NCBI GenBank assembly: GCA_903944085.1
Contig: CAJAQO010000123.1
Location: forward strand, 1-35,855
Direction of reading: 5' to 3'
Source: an uncultured Verrucomicrobia subdivision 3 bacterium
GTDB taxonomy: Bacteria; Verrucomicrobiota; Verrucomicrobiia; Limisphaerales; UBA11358
Length of the DNA stretch: 35,855 bases
Position 1 is the stretch's first letter. Each line of letters starts with the position of its first letter. Made by a program: the position numbers and the translations under genes. Below are positions 17,216 through 25,993 of this stretch, piece after piece. The notes beneath the pieces are model-generated. The model ran no database searches and had not been told where the DNA came from. It was given only the letters and a program-made list of their open reading frames with translations.

Positions 17216-17667
17216 GCGCCTCGCCGGAAATTTTGCAGCTCGCCATGCGCTCGCTGCCGCACGGGCCGGAATTTCGGTTTGTGGACCGGATGATCAGTCT
17301 CACGCCGGGCAAGGAAGGCGTGGGCGAATATCACGTGCGCGGTGACGAATATTTTCTGCGCGGCCATTTGCCGGACGAGCCGATCATGCCGGGCGTGCTG
17401 ATGACGGAAGCGGCGGCGCAGGTGGCCGGCATGGTGGCGCAGGAAGATCCCGCGAATCCGCGCTGGCCGCGCCTGAAACTGACGGCGTTGCGCGCGGTGA
17501 AAATTCTCGGCGCCGTGCGCCCCGGCAACACGCTGCGCATCGAAGCCGTGATCACGGGCATCTTGGGCGACATGATTCAGGCGCGGGTTTTCGCATCCGT
17601 GGCCGGCGAAAAAGTATTGTCGGCGGAAATCACCTTGAGCGGTTCTGCTCCGGCAAAAAGCACATGA
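17212..17667 (+). CDS. FabZ-like 3-hydroxyacyl-ACP dehydratase
   Basis: The 151-residue single hot-dog protein has the FabZ active site: His in RGHLPDEPIMPGV (H52) and Glu in LMTEAAAQVAG (E66). It also has the substrate-tunnel strand FRFVDRMISL. FabZ enzymes dehydrate (3R)-hydroxyacyl-ACP to trans-2-enoyl-ACP. Start and stop both overlap neighbours (ATGA at 17212-17215 and 17664-17667), so it is translated as part of the cluster and is unlikely to be the housekeeping fabZ. In aryl-polyene clusters such dehydratases build the conjugated chain. No ketosynthase or ketoreductase is present here, so it must borrow these from elsewhere. Confidence 0.9.
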   Translation: MSASPEILQLAMRSLPHGPEFRFVDRMISLTPGKEGVGEYHVRGDEYFLRGHLPDEPIMPGVLMTEAAAQVAGMVAQEDPANPRWPRLKLTALRAVKILGAVRPGNTLRIEAVITGILGDMIQARVFASVAGEKVLSAEITLSGSAPAKST

Positions 17668-18398
17668 CGGCATCGGCGGAAAAATCAGTGCGCCCATTTT
17701 GTTTCGAGCGCGACACCTTTGCTTTCGCGCACGAGCTGGTTTGGAAATATCATTTCGATCCGATCACCGGCGCGATGACCACTTGCAAAACCGAGCCGCC
17801 GCCGGCCTATTATCATCGCTGCTTCGTCTTGGTGCGCGCGACGCGATTGTTTTTCGACTATGCCTGCTTCGCGCCAGAGCTGCCACCGGCGGCGGCGGCG
17901 AACTATCAACAACTTGTCCGCAAAATCATTTCTTCCAACCCGCGCCGAACATGCGCTAATTCGGAACGATTTGTGATTCCCGGTTTCGACGGCTTGCGTT
18001 CGTTCAGCCGCGCGCACGAGCCACTACTCAAAGCGGAATGCGGCGCGGCGTGGGAATCCTATTTTTTGCGCAGCCATTGGCGCATGATTTTCAAGGTCTA
18101 TGGCCGGTTTCAGGAAAAGATGGCGGAGAAATTAAAACGTTCGTTGCAAAAGCGCGGCGTATCGCTCGTGCATCTGTTTCGTTTCCCGCGCATCACCATC
18201 AATCACGGCATCGTGCTGTATGGTTTCACCGAATCAGATTCGCAAATTGAATTCGAAGCCTACGACCCGAATCTTCCCGAACATCCGGTGAAACTGATTT
18301 ACGAAAAACAACAGCGCGTGTTTACCTTTGCGCCGAGCATTTATTGGGGCGGCGGCGTGTTGAGCGTGATGGAAATTTTTTGCGACTGGCCTTATTGA
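17664..18398 (+). CDS. Unknown cluster protein, possible papain-like fold (BtrH-like?)
   Basis: The 244-residue soluble protein begins with ATG overlapping the dehydratase stop. Near the C-terminus a His in TINHGIVLYGF and an Asp in EAYDPNLPEH are spaced like the His/Asp of papain-like cysteine enzymes, including C39-like peptidases and the butirosin acyltransferase BtrH. Cys in YYHRCFVLVRATRLFF is a candidate nucleophile. If so, it could transfer an acyl or aminoacyl group from the ACP encoded just downstream. Other conserved-looking stretches are KAECGAAWESYF and HWRMIFKVYGRF. The fold suggestion rests only on motif spacing. It is the last gene of the first coupled operon. Confidence 0.6.
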   Translation: MTASAEKSVRPFCFERDTFAFAHELVWKYHFDPITGAMTTCKTEPPPAYYHRCFVLVRATRLFFDYACFAPELPPAAAANYQQLVRKIISSNPRRTCANSERFVIPGFDGLRSFSRAHEPLLKAECGAAWESYFLRSHWRMIFKVYGRFQEKMAEKLKRSLQKRGVSLVHLFRFPRITINHGIVLYGFTESDSQIEFEAYDPNLPEHPVKLIYEKQQRVFTFAPSIYWGGGVLSVMEIFCDWPY

Positions 18399-18399
18399 T

Positions 18400-18756
18400 T
18401 TACGATTTGCGTTTGCGCGGTTGCCAAAAGGCCACGCCAAAGAAAAACGTGCCACAGCCGTTCAGCCCTAAAATGTAGCCGATTTTATAGCCACGGCCCA
18501 CGTTGTTCGGCGCATAAATCGGCACATCTTTTCCGCCGAGCAAACCCGGCAGTGCGGCGGGCATGAGCGCGCCTTCCAGCAAACCGGTATAAAATCCCGC
18601 AACGTAATCGGGCTGGTAATAACGCGGTGCCGCCCAACCTTGGGCAAAAATCAGCGTCAGACTGATCGCGGTCAACGCAATGAACTTTATGATGATTACC
18701 TTCGCGGGGGAAAGGCCGGCGGCTGCGGCGGCTGGTGCCTGATTGGATTCTGCCAT
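18400..18756 (-). CDS. Small membrane protein of unknown function
   Basis: The 118-residue protein has a hydrophobic N-terminal helix (VIIIKFIALTAISLTLIFA), a central Gly-rich segment (AGFYTGLLEGALMPAALPGLLGG) and a C-terminal helix (GYILGLNGCGTFFFGVAFW) before a basic tail. The ATG at 18756 is chosen over a longer upstream start because it begins a normal protein start. It lies opposite to the cluster, with its stop 2 bp after that of the preceding gene. No family was recognised. It may be a passenger or an accessory membrane component of the cluster. Confidence 0.6.
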   Translation of the reverse strand: MAESNQAPAAAAAGLSPAKVIIIKFIALTAISLTLIFAQGWAAPRYYQPDYVAGFYTGLLEGALMPAALPGLLGGKDVPIYAPNNVGRGYKIGYILGLNGCGTFFFGVAFWQPRKRKS

Positions 18757-18857
18757 CCGGCAAAGGATGTTCCGGTGCCGGCGGCCGGGCAAGCAGATAA
18801 TGCCGCACGTCTCCATGCTTGACGCCGTTTCGAGCCACTTCATACTTGGGCGAATTA

Positions 18858-19133
18858 ATGATTCCTGAAACGGATCCCAAGATTATCGCCGCGAAACTTT
18901 GCGAGTTTGCGCGGACCAACTTTGTCGCCGAGGGCGTGCAATTTGACGAACACAGCCCGTTGTCCGAGGCGGGCATTGATTCCTTTGCGCTCGTGGAACT
19001 GGTGCTTTTTTGCGAGCGCGTGCTCGGCGTCCGCGTGCCGGATTCCCATTTGACGCCTGCGAATCTGGCTTCAATGTCGTCGCTGGCCAAGTGCATTTCT
19101 GAACTCGCGCGGACGGGGCAGTCTTCCGTTTAA
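18858..19133 (+). CDS. Acyl carrier protein
   Basis: The 91-residue protein is a typical four-helix ACP. The 4'-phosphopantetheine attachment Ser is in GIDSFALVEL (S42), followed by the helix II/III pattern LFCERVLGVRVPDSHLTPAN. The ATG at 18858 gives a normal-length ACP; an upstream ATG at 18819 would add 13 residues without similarity. It opens the second cluster operon, 17 bp before the condensation-like gene. It probably carries the acyl chain handled by the dehydratase, the acyltransferases and the AMP ligase. Confidence 0.9.
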   Translation: MIPETDPKIIAAKLCEFARTNFVAEGVQFDEHSPLSEAGIDSFALVELVLFCERVLGVRVPDSHLTPANLASMSSLAKCISELARTGQSSV

Positions 19134-19150
19134 AATTTTCGGCAGCGATT

Positions 19151-20488
19151 ATGTCTGACCTGCCCCGTCAAATTCGCCTGGCCGCCGGGGATTACTTCAT
19201 GCACGGGCAGGATTGCCGGATGCGGCGGGTCGGTCTGCCCGGAAACGTCTGCTGCGCGGTCATTAAATTGGACCAAGGCTTTGACGTGGAACGGCTGCGC
19301 CGACGCCTCGCCGAATCGCCGATCATGGACTGGCTGGCGCGCGCGCGGATTTATCGCATCTTGCCAATGTTGTTTCCGCCGCTCTGGCGGGCCACAGAAA
19401 AACCAAAAACAATTTTATTCGAACACGCCGGCCAGAACGGCGTCGCGAACCAGTCGTGGTTTTTGCCGGAGGTTGTCGCCGGTCGCGAATTGCACGCCAG
19501 TCGCGGACCGGGACTGGCGTTTGACGTGATGCGCCATGCGGACGGCACGAGCCATTTGTTTCTTTCCTGGAATCACACCTGCCTCGATGCGCGCGGCTTG
19601 GATTTTTTGTTGAACCATCTCAACGCGGACGAAAACGCAAATCCCGCGCCCAAAGCTCCGAACTTCATCAGCCCGAAACAACTCGGCTCCGGTCTGGCTG
19701 GCTGGTGGCCCAACGTAAAGCTGGCGCGCAGTTGCAAAAAATGGCTCGATGCATCCGGCGCGGACCCGCTGTTCAGCCTGCTGCCGCCCGGACCGCGACC
19801 CGCGTCGTGCAAAAATAATTACCGCCTCATTTATTTCAACGAAGCCGAGACGGCGCAGATTGACGCGCGCTGCCAGCAGTTCAACTGCGGATTCCGGCGC
19901 AGCCATTTTTATCTCGCGGCTTCCCTGCGCGCGCTGCACGGCGTCGCCACCCAGCGTGGCAACCAAGACGGCGCATATTTGATTCCCGTGCCGCACGATA
20001 CGCGCAAACGTGGTGCCAACGGCCCGATTTTTTCCAATCATCTCTCGATTTTGTTTTACCGCCTCGAGCCGAAATTCGCCGGCAACATTTCAGGCATTCT
20101 CGGCGAATTGAGCCGGCAGATGACCGATCAGATTCGCGATAAATTTCCCGAAAGCTGCATGGCCGCGCTCGACATGTTCAAGCCGCTGCCGCTCGGTTTT
20201 TACGTCAACCACCTCGGCAAACCGACACGCGGCAAATTCGCCACGTTCAGTTTTTCCGATTCCGGCGAAACCTGCGCCGGCATGAAAGATTTCATGGGCG
20301 GAAAAATTCTGGAAGTCACGCATCTCGTGCCCGCCTGGCGTCCACCTGGATTGATGGTGGTGTTTTTGAAATTCGGCAACCGTTTATCCGCGCAGATTTC
20401 CTGGGTGGATGACTGCCTGACCATCGCGGAAGTGAACGGCATGGAGCGCGATGTGCGCCAGGCGCTGTTGACAGAACCGGCGGCATGA
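19151..20488 (+). CDS. Condensation-domain-like acyltransferase
   Basis: The 445-residue protein has the CoA-dependent-acyltransferase/NRPS-condensation fold signature. The HHxxxDG-type motif appears as WNHTCLDARG (H142, D146), and the later PVPHDTRKRG followed by FSNHLSILFYRL matches the second conserved region of WS/DGAT and Pap-type enzymes. It stands alone, not fused to other domains. Members transfer acyl groups from carrier proteins or CoA to alcohols or amines. Coming directly after the ACP gene, it likely esterifies the ACP-bound chain to an acceptor. It is followed after 11 bp by the FAD oxidoreductase gene. Substrate is unknown. Confidence 0.8.
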   Translation: MSDLPRQIRLAAGDYFMHGQDCRMRRVGLPGNVCCAVIKLDQGFDVERLRRRLAESPIMDWLARARIYRILPMLFPPLWRATEKPKTILFEHAGQNGVANQSWFLPEVVAGRELHASRGPGLAFDVMRHADGTSHLFLSWNHTCLDARGLDFLLNHLNADENANPAPKAPNFISPKQLGSGLAGWWPNVKLARSCKKWLDASGADPLFSLLPPGPRPASCKNNYRLIYFNEAETAQIDARCQQFNCGFRRSHFYLAASLRALHGVATQRGNQDGAYLIPVPHDTRKRGANGPIFSNHLSILFYRLEPKFAGNISGILGELSRQMTDQIRDKFPESCMAALDMFKPLPLGFYVNHLGKPTRGKFATFSFSDSGETCAGMKDFMGGKILEVTHLVPAWRPPGLMVVFLKFGNRLSAQISWVDDCLTIAEVNGMERDVRQALLTEPAA

Positions 20489-20499
20489 ACTGATTTTGC

Positions 20500-21783
20500 A
20501 TGGCCGTGACAACCCCGCTTTCAACCCGCTGCCCGGAAATTTCCTGCGACGTGCTGGTCATCGGCGGCGGCGCGGCGGGCATCGCCGCCGCCACGGCAGC
20601 CGGACGTGCCGGGGCAAAAGTCATTTTGCTGGAACGCTACGGTTTTCTCGGCGGCCTCGCCACCGCTGCGCAAGTCGGCACAATTTGTGGCTTGTATTTG
20701 CGCGATACGACCGGCACTGCCGCCACGCCAGTTGGCGGCGGATTTCCAAATGAGTTTGCCACGCGATTGCAGACCGTTGGCGGCGCCAAACCTCTCCGCG
20801 TGGATCAAGGTCTTTGGGTGTTGCCGTATTCGCCGCCGGCTTTCGCGCGCGTGGCGGACGCTGTGGTTGGCGAATCTCAAAATGTGAATTTAATTTTGCA
20901 CGCCACCGTCGCGGAAGTGCGGATGGAAAATTCGCGGATGAATCTAGTTTGCGCGCTGGCGTGGAACGAGCCGCTGAATTTTTCTCCGCAGGCCGTGGTG
21001 GATTGCACCGGCGAGGCGACCGCCGCCGCGCTGGCCGGAGCGGATTCAGAAAACGGAGCCACCGACCAGGCACCCGCCTTGGTTTTTGTCCTGGAAAATG
21101 TTGATCCAAGTCTAGCTGAACGCGGTTTGCTCGAAGTTCGCCGCGCGTTGCGCCGCGCGGTCCAGGACGGTTCTTTGCCTGCCATCTGCGAACGGCTGGC
21201 GCTCGTTCCCGGCATCGGCACCAATGGCCGGCTGGCGCTCAAATTAAGTTTGTTTCCCGCCGATTCCGGCCGCCAACTCTGGCAGCAGGTGACGGATTGG
21301 GAACGGGAGTCACGCGCGCTGCTTGAACCGCTGTATCTTTTCCTCGTTGAAAACGTCGCCGCCTTTCGGAACGCGCGGCTGGATTCCGTCGCGCCGCAGC
21401 TTGGCGTCCGCTCCGGTCGCCGCATTCTTGGTCGTGCGCGGTTGACCGACGATGAAGTGTTGCATGTGCAGAAGTCGTCACAGGGAATCGCACGCGGTTG
21501 CTGGCCGATGGAGCGCTGGGGGAAAAGTCCGCGCCCGGAAATGAATTATTTTGCCGAGCGCGATTTTTACGAAATTCCGCTCGATTGCCTGCGCCCGGCG
21601 GAATTGGAAAATGTGTTCGTGGCTGGTCGCTGTCTTTCGGCGGAGACGGGCGCGATGACTTCCGCCCGCGTCATCGGCACCGCGCTCGCCACCGGCTGGG
21701 CGGCGGGAACGGCGGCGGCGTTTCAAGCGGCGGGCCGTCCGTTGGATGAAGCTGTCACGCTCATTCGGAAACAGATGTCTTAA
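20500..21783 (+). CDS. FAD-dependent oxidoreductase
   Basis: The 427-residue protein has an N-terminal Rossmann motif (VLVIGGGAAGIAAATAAGRA, then LLERYGFLGGLAT). Its C-terminal FAD loop is FVAGRCLSAETGAMTSARVI. This pattern fits the FAD_oxidored (PF12831) group, whose members are mostly uncharacterised dehydrogenases or reductases. There is no signal peptide, so it is cytoplasmic or peripheral. Its place between the condensation-like protein and the AMP ligase suggests it oxidises or desaturates the cluster intermediate. The reaction cannot be specified from sequence. Confidence 0.85.
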   Translation: MAVTTPLSTRCPEISCDVLVIGGGAAGIAAATAAGRAGAKVILLERYGFLGGLATAAQVGTICGLYLRDTTGTAATPVGGGFPNEFATRLQTVGGAKPLRVDQGLWVLPYSPPAFARVADAVVGESQNVNLILHATVAEVRMENSRMNLVCALAWNEPLNFSPQAVVDCTGEATAAALAGADSENGATDQAPALVFVLENVDPSLAERGLLEVRRALRRAVQDGSLPAICERLALVPGIGTNGRLALKLSLFPADSGRQLWQQVTDWERESRALLEPLYLFLVENVAAFRNARLDSVAPQLGVRSGRRILGRARLTDDEVLHVQKSSQGIARGCWPMERWGKSPRPEMNYFAERDFYEIPLDCLRPAELENVFVAGRCLSAETGAMTSARVIGTALATGWAAGTAAAFQAAGRPLDEAVTLIRKQMS

Positions 21784-21791
21784 CTTTTGAA

Positions 21792-21871
21792 ACCGCCGAG
21801 GCGCCAAGACGCGGAGAAAATTCCAGAACCGTCCACTAAAATTTTCCTCTGCGTCTTTGCGTCTCTGCGGT
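21792..21871. repeat. REP-like palindromic element
   Basis: The left arm 21792-21816 (ACCGCCGAGGCGCCAAGACG..) is the imperfect complement of the right arm 21847-21871 (..GCGTCTTTGCGTCTCTGCGGT). There are 21 matches in 25, with the pairing continuing as AAAATT/AATTTT at the inner ends. It lies in the gap before the AMP-ligase gene and looks like a dispersed non-autonomous palindrome rather than a gene-specific operator. Confidence 0.7.
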
Positions 21872-21882
21872 AAATTTTTTCG

Positions 21883-23316
21883 ATGAATGTTTTTGAAACG
21901 CTCGCCCAATCCGCCCTTCGGTGGCCTGACCGCGCCGCCATAATTGATGCCGGAGGCGCACTGGACTACCAATCGCTCTGGCGCGAAGTCGAGGAGTTGC
22001 GGCTGCAGCTTGACCAGCTCGGCGTGCGCGGAGGGCAAGGCGTCGGCGTGCGGGCGCGCAACGGGCGCGCGTTTGTCATCGGCGCGCTGGCGGCGCTCGG
22101 CTGTGGCGCGGTCATCATGCCGATTCATCACCAGATGAAACTGGACGAATTAACCGACATGATCGCGCAGGCTCCGTTATGCGCGATTCTCGACGAAAGC
22201 ATCGGCGCGTCCTATCCCGGCAAAACCTTCGCGCTGAAAAATCCCGGTGCAAACGGTCTGCGCTTCACGCGCCTCGAAAATTCCCAGCCGCCGCTCGCGC
22301 CGAACCTCGCGGACGCGGCGTTCGTGCGCTTCACTTCCGGCACGACTGGCGCGGCGAAAGGTGTGGTGCTGACGCATCGCGACGTGCTGGAGCGAACACG
22401 CGCAGCGAACGCCGGTTTAAAACTGACGCACGAGGACAAAATTCTCTGGGTGCTGCCGATGGCGTATCATTTTTACGTCTCCATCATTTTGTATTTGGAA
22501 ATCGGCTCGACAGTGATTGTCTCCGCTGATTATCTGGCCGGCAGTCTGTTGGAAACCGCCGCGAAACACGCGGCCACGTTTCTTTACCTCACGCCGATGC
22601 ACGTCCGCATGATGAACAGCGACCAGTCGGGCCGCGCGTTGCCGCCATCGCTGAAACGCGTGATGTCCGTGTCCGCGAAACTTCATCCGCAGTCCGCGCT
22701 GGATTTTCTCGCGAAATTCAAAGTGCCGGTGGCGCAAGGCTACGGCATCATCGAAGTGGGCTTGCCGATTCAAAATAACGACGAAGCCGCGGAACATCCC
22801 GAAGCGATTGGCCGGCCCGTGGATGGTTTCGAGGCCAAAATTGTGGATGACAAAATGCACTCGCTCGCGGAAGGCCAGACCGGCCAGCTCGCGCTGCGCG
22901 GGCCGGGAATGTTCTCCGGCTATTTGAATCCGCCTCGTTCGCGCGCGGAAATTTTGCACGACGGCTGGTTTCTCACCGGCGACCTCGCGCATCGCGACAG
23001 CGGCGGACGCATCGTTTTGGATGGACGCACGTCGTCGGTCATTCACGTCGCCGGCCACAAAGTTTTTCCCGAAGAAGTTGCCGCCGTTTTAGATCATCAT
23101 CCGGCGGTGCTGCGTTCGCGCGTTTCCGCGAAGGCGCATCCGCAAATGGGCGAGGCGATTCATGCCGAGGTGCAATTGCGTCCCGGCCAAACTGCGACCA
23201 GCGAAGACATCATCGCCTTTTGCCGCAAACGATTGTCCGCGCAGAAAGTGCCGGCCAGCTTGGAGATCGTCGCGGAAATAAAAACCACCACGAGCGGCAA
23301 AGTCCGCCACGGCTGA
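21883..23316 (+). CDS. Acyl-AMP ligase (ANL superfamily)
   Basis: The 477-residue enzyme carries the complete ANL motif set. These are the P-loop A3 FTSGTTGAAKGVVLTH, A5 QGYGIIEVGLP, A7 GWFLTGDLAHRD, A8 hinge DGRTSSVIHVAGHKVFPEE and the A10 lysine in TTTSGKVRHG. It should activate a carboxylate with ATP and load it onto CoA or the ACP encoded three genes upstream. In aryl-polyene and related clusters such ligases activate an aryl or fatty acid starter. Here it may supply the acyl starter for the type III polyketide synthase. It starts 12 bp after a palindromic element and ends the second operon. Confidence 0.9.
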   Translation: MNVFETLAQSALRWPDRAAIIDAGGALDYQSLWREVEELRLQLDQLGVRGGQGVGVRARNGRAFVIGALAALGCGAVIMPIHHQMKLDELTDMIAQAPLCAILDESIGASYPGKTFALKNPGANGLRFTRLENSQPPLAPNLADAAFVRFTSGTTGAAKGVVLTHRDVLERTRAANAGLKLTHEDKILWVLPMAYHFYVSIILYLEIGSTVIVSADYLAGSLLETAAKHAATFLYLTPMHVRMMNSDQSGRALPPSLKRVMSVSAKLHPQSALDFLAKFKVPVAQGYGIIEVGLPIQNNDEAAEHPEAIGRPVDGFEAKIVDDKMHSLAEGQTGQLALRGPGMFSGYLNPPRSRAEILHDGWFLTGDLAHRDSGGRIVLDGRTSSVIHVAGHKVFPEEVAAVLDHHPAVLRSRVSAKAHPQMGEAIHAEVQLRPGQTATSEDIIAFCRKRLSAQKVPASLEIVAEIKTTTSGKVRHG

Positions 23317-23344
23317 AGCGGAAAACGACCAGCCTGACAGCCAA

Positions 23345-24883
23345 TTATTTAGCGGGATACCGCCAAACCCAGTCACCTTTTTCGCGGTCAACCTGGCCGC
23401 TTTTGTTGAACAGGGTTTGTCCGCCATCGTCCTGCTCATTCCAGCCCACGGAGTAAAGAATAAATTGTCCGGCTTCCGTGCGGCGATAATGCAAGGGCTG
23501 GCCGTTGATCACGTCGTGCGGCACTTGGGCGATGAATTGCGGCGCCAGCAGGTCGAGCGTTTCCGGATAATTTCCATGCGCCAGCCGGAAGCGTTCGAGG
23601 GCGCACGCCACGCGCGCCAAATCCACGCTGACCTGGGCGAAGGCGAATTTTGCCACGGCTCGGCTGATGGCCGGAAAAGACATCCCGGCTTCAATCTTAT
23701 AAGGTGAATAATGCTTCAATTCGGCAGCCACAGCGGTATTGGCTTGCCGCACGGCGGCGGGCGAAACCAGCCGATTTGTCACTTCCACCAGCGGTCGGAG
23801 AAATTGCTCATTCAGCCGCGCGCAGGCGAGTTCGTTTTGATAAAAGAAGGCGGCCGGCATGAACCGGAGACTGATCGTCACCGCCTTGGTTTTGCCGGCT
23901 TCCGCCACCGTGGTTTCGTATTTGCGGGTGAGCCTTTGATTTTCCAGCGTGTCCGTCGCAAACACCATTTCGCCGCGCATGGCCAGTTGGTAGTCGGCCA
24001 GAAAATCCCGTTGCGCGAGTGCCTGTTCGAGTTCGGCAAGCTGCGCGTCGGTCCACCGGTGTTGCGCGAGGCCCTCGTAAATCGGCAAGAGCGTGTAGGG
24101 CGTGATGGCCATGCTGACAAGATGTGTGATGAGCAAAGGTTCCTGCCGCAAGGCGTCGCCGAGGCGCAGCAGGAGCCGGACATCTTCGAGGGCGGCGGCG
24201 GATTGGTTATCGCCCAATTCCGCGATGGCCCGCAAATTGAGAACCTGCGTGCACTGTTTGAACTTTGCGAGATACGCCAGCAGCGACGAGAATTCCTTCG
24301 CATCGCCGGCCGAATAATCGCCCAGCCAGGCATAAGGCCGGCGGCTCGCGGCACGCAATTCCTCGATGGCCGCACCGTATTTGCTCAATGCCAGCAAAAC
24401 ATCGGCCGCCGGCGATTGCGCCTGCGCCGCGACCGGAAATTCGCCTGCGCCGTTGGTCGCGGAGTTGCGGTAATAATCCTGCCAGTTTTTTAAATTGGTC
24501 AAACGCGCGCGTTCCCAAGACGCCCCGGTTTGGTCGGGAACGTCGCTGGCATCTCGGCGATACGGCGACATGCTAAGCCGGTCAACGAGATGCGTGGTTG
24601 GTTTCCAAGCCAGTGTTTGGTCGTCCCATTCCGCCGCCGTCGCGCCGGAAAAAATCGGAGCCTTGATAAAATTCTGATCGTCCGGCACGGGATTGGTCGG
24701 GGCGAATGCCGACCAGTCAAAGCGCTCGCCGCGCGCTTCGGCTGCGTGCTTGTAATTTTCCCAGGCGCGTTTTCCGCGCCAGTTTTCTTCGGTGATCAAA
24801 ACGGCGGCCAAAGTGATGAGGCCTGCCAGGCTGATCAATCCCCAGCGGAGCAGCCGCCAGCGCCAGCTGGTTTTCGCATTCAT
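23345..24883 (-). CDS. Membrane-anchored hypothetical protein (third gene of ECF sigma operon)
   Basis: The 512-residue protein has one N-terminal TM helix (LISLAGLITLAAVLIT) and a large, probably periplasmic, helical body. The C-terminal ~80 residues (RLAHGNYPETLDLLAPQFIA, then DVINGQPLHYRR, then FILYSVGWNEQDDGG) resemble the tail of type II secretion pseudopilins and related Verrucomicrobiota/Planctomycetota surface proteins. It follows the small membrane protein by 3 bp and shares its operon. No catalytic motif is evident. A sensing or cell-surface role linked to the sigma factor is an inference. Confidence 0.7.
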   Translation of the reverse strand: MNAKTSWRWRLLRWGLISLAGLITLAAVLITEENWRGKRAWENYKHAAEARGERFDWSAFAPTNPVPDDQNFIKAPIFSGATAAEWDDQTLAWKPTTHLVDRLSMSPYRRDASDVPDQTGASWERARLTNLKNWQDYYRNSATNGAGEFPVAAQAQSPAADVLLALSKYGAAIEELRAASRRPYAWLGDYSAGDAKEFSSLLAYLAKFKQCTQVLNLRAIAELGDNQSAAALEDVRLLLRLGDALRQEPLLITHLVSMAITPYTLLPIYEGLAQHRWTDAQLAELEQALAQRDFLADYQLAMRGEMVFATDTLENQRLTRKYETTVAEAGKTKAVTISLRFMPAAFFYQNELACARLNEQFLRPLVEVTNRLVSPAAVRQANTAVAAELKHYSPYKIEAGMSFPAISRAVAKFAFAQVSVDLARVACALERFRLAHGNYPETLDLLAPQFIAQVPHDVINGQPLHYRRTEAGQFILYSVGWNEQDDGGQTLFNKSGQVDREKGDWVWRYPAK

Positions 24884-24886
24884 AAT

Positions 24887-25327
24887 TCAGATGACGGCGG
24901 TTTCGGTGATTTCACTGCGCGGTTTGGGCGCGGCATTTCGCGGCTGGTCGGCTTCACCAGGCAAAGCATGATCGGCCAGCAACTCGTTCAACAATTTCTC
25001 CTGGCTGAAATATGCGAGCCGCATCGCCAACGCCGGCGAGTGCTTGGCGCTGGCGACGGTGGCTGGTTCACGCTCCGCGACGTTGACGAGCAGCAGCATG
25101 ATCCAGACCGCCGCCAGTCCGGTCCAAATCCGGCGACACGGCCAAATAAGTTCCAGCCAAATCCGGTCGAAAAAGTCCGGCCACCACGCCGCCGGGCCAG
25201 TTGCCAAACTTTGGGCCTTGGTGGCTTGATGGTTGCACGCGGTCGCCACGACTTCCCGGCGGATGGCGTCCAGTTTCGGCCGGACGGTTTGGTGGCGGGC
25301 GAGCAGAATATCGCGCGGGATGTTCAT
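24887..25327 (-). CDS. Small single-TM protein, candidate anti-sigma factor
   Basis: The 146-residue protein has a cytosolic N-terminal part (~80 residues), one TM helix (IWTGLAAVWIMLLLVNVA) and a short external tail. Its ATG overlaps the sigma-factor stop (25324-25327), a coupling typical of ECF sigma/anti-sigma pairs. The N-terminus lacks an obvious HxxxCxxC zinc anti-sigma motif, so the anti-sigma role is inferred only from topology and position. Confidence 0.6.
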   Translation of the reverse strand: MNIPRDILLARHQTVRPKLDAIRREVVATACNHQATKAQSLATGPAAWWPDFFDRIWLELIWPCRRIWTGLAAVWIMLLLVNVAEREPATVASAKHSPALAMRLAYFSQEKLLNELLADHALPGEADQPRNAAPKPRSEITETAVI

Positions 25328-25869
25328 GGTGCTTTCTCCAATAAATGTCGCAGGGATTTCTTGGCGTAGTGCAGCCGTGATTTCACGGTGCCAAGCGGTG
25401 TTTCCGTGATGCGGGAAATTTCTTCGAGCGAAAAATCTTCAATAAAATGCAGCAGCAAAACGTCCCGCTGTGACAGCGGCAGTTGGTTTAGCAAATTCAT
25501 AAATTCAGTTTCGCGTTCGCGGCGGATGAGTAGATCGTCGGGGCCGTCCTCAAATTCATCCGGCGCGTCGGGAATTTCGTCGAACAGAATTTCTTTCCGC
25601 TGGCGCCAGCGCTGGACACATTTTTGGTGGGCGATCCCAAACAGCCAGCTTCCAAATTTCCTGTCCTCGCGCAGTCCGGCGATATGCCGGGCGGCGGCGA
25701 TGAAAGTTTCCTGCACGATGTCGAGGCCAGCCTGTTCGTCGCGGACCAGTTCAAAAACGTAAACATAAAGCGGCAGTTGATAGCGCCGGAAGAGCGCGTC
25801 CCACGCCGCCGGCTCCCCGGCGCGGGCCTGCGGCACGGGCAGTTGTTCGATGGCGGCCACTTCCGGCAT
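25324..25869 (-). CDS. ECF-type RNA polymerase sigma factor
   Basis: The 181-residue protein has sigma region 2 (PLYVYVFELVRDEQAGLDIVQ, ETFIAAARHI, SWLFGIAHQKCVQRWRQRK). It also has region 4 with a helix-turn-helix (LPLSQRDVLLLHFIEDFSLE, EISRITETPLGTVKSRLHYA). It lacks regions 1 and 3, as ECF factors do. The ATG at 25869 is preferred because it gives a normal N-terminus; a longer in-frame start at 25959 exists. It is divergent from the type III polyketide synthase gene across about 155 bp, so it could control that operon as well as its own. The target promoter motif cannot be read from a single copy. Confidence 0.92.
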   Translation of the reverse strand: MPEVAAIEQLPVPQARAGEPAAWDALFRRYQLPLYVYVFELVRDEQAGLDIVQETFIAAARHIAGLREDRKFGSWLFGIAHQKCVQRWRQRKEILFDEIPDAPDEFEDGPDDLLIRRERETEFMNLLNQLPLSQRDVLLLHFIEDFSLEEISRITETPLGTVKSRLHYAKKSLRHLLEKAP

Positions 25870-25993
25870 TTTCACCAAGAGGAATGGGCGAAGCGAGCAA
25901 AGGTTCAAAGCAACGGCAAAAATTATCGGCAAACCGTCATTCGCAGGTTCGCGCCTCAAGGTGGTTCAGCGTGAATTCGCCGCAATGGCTGGC

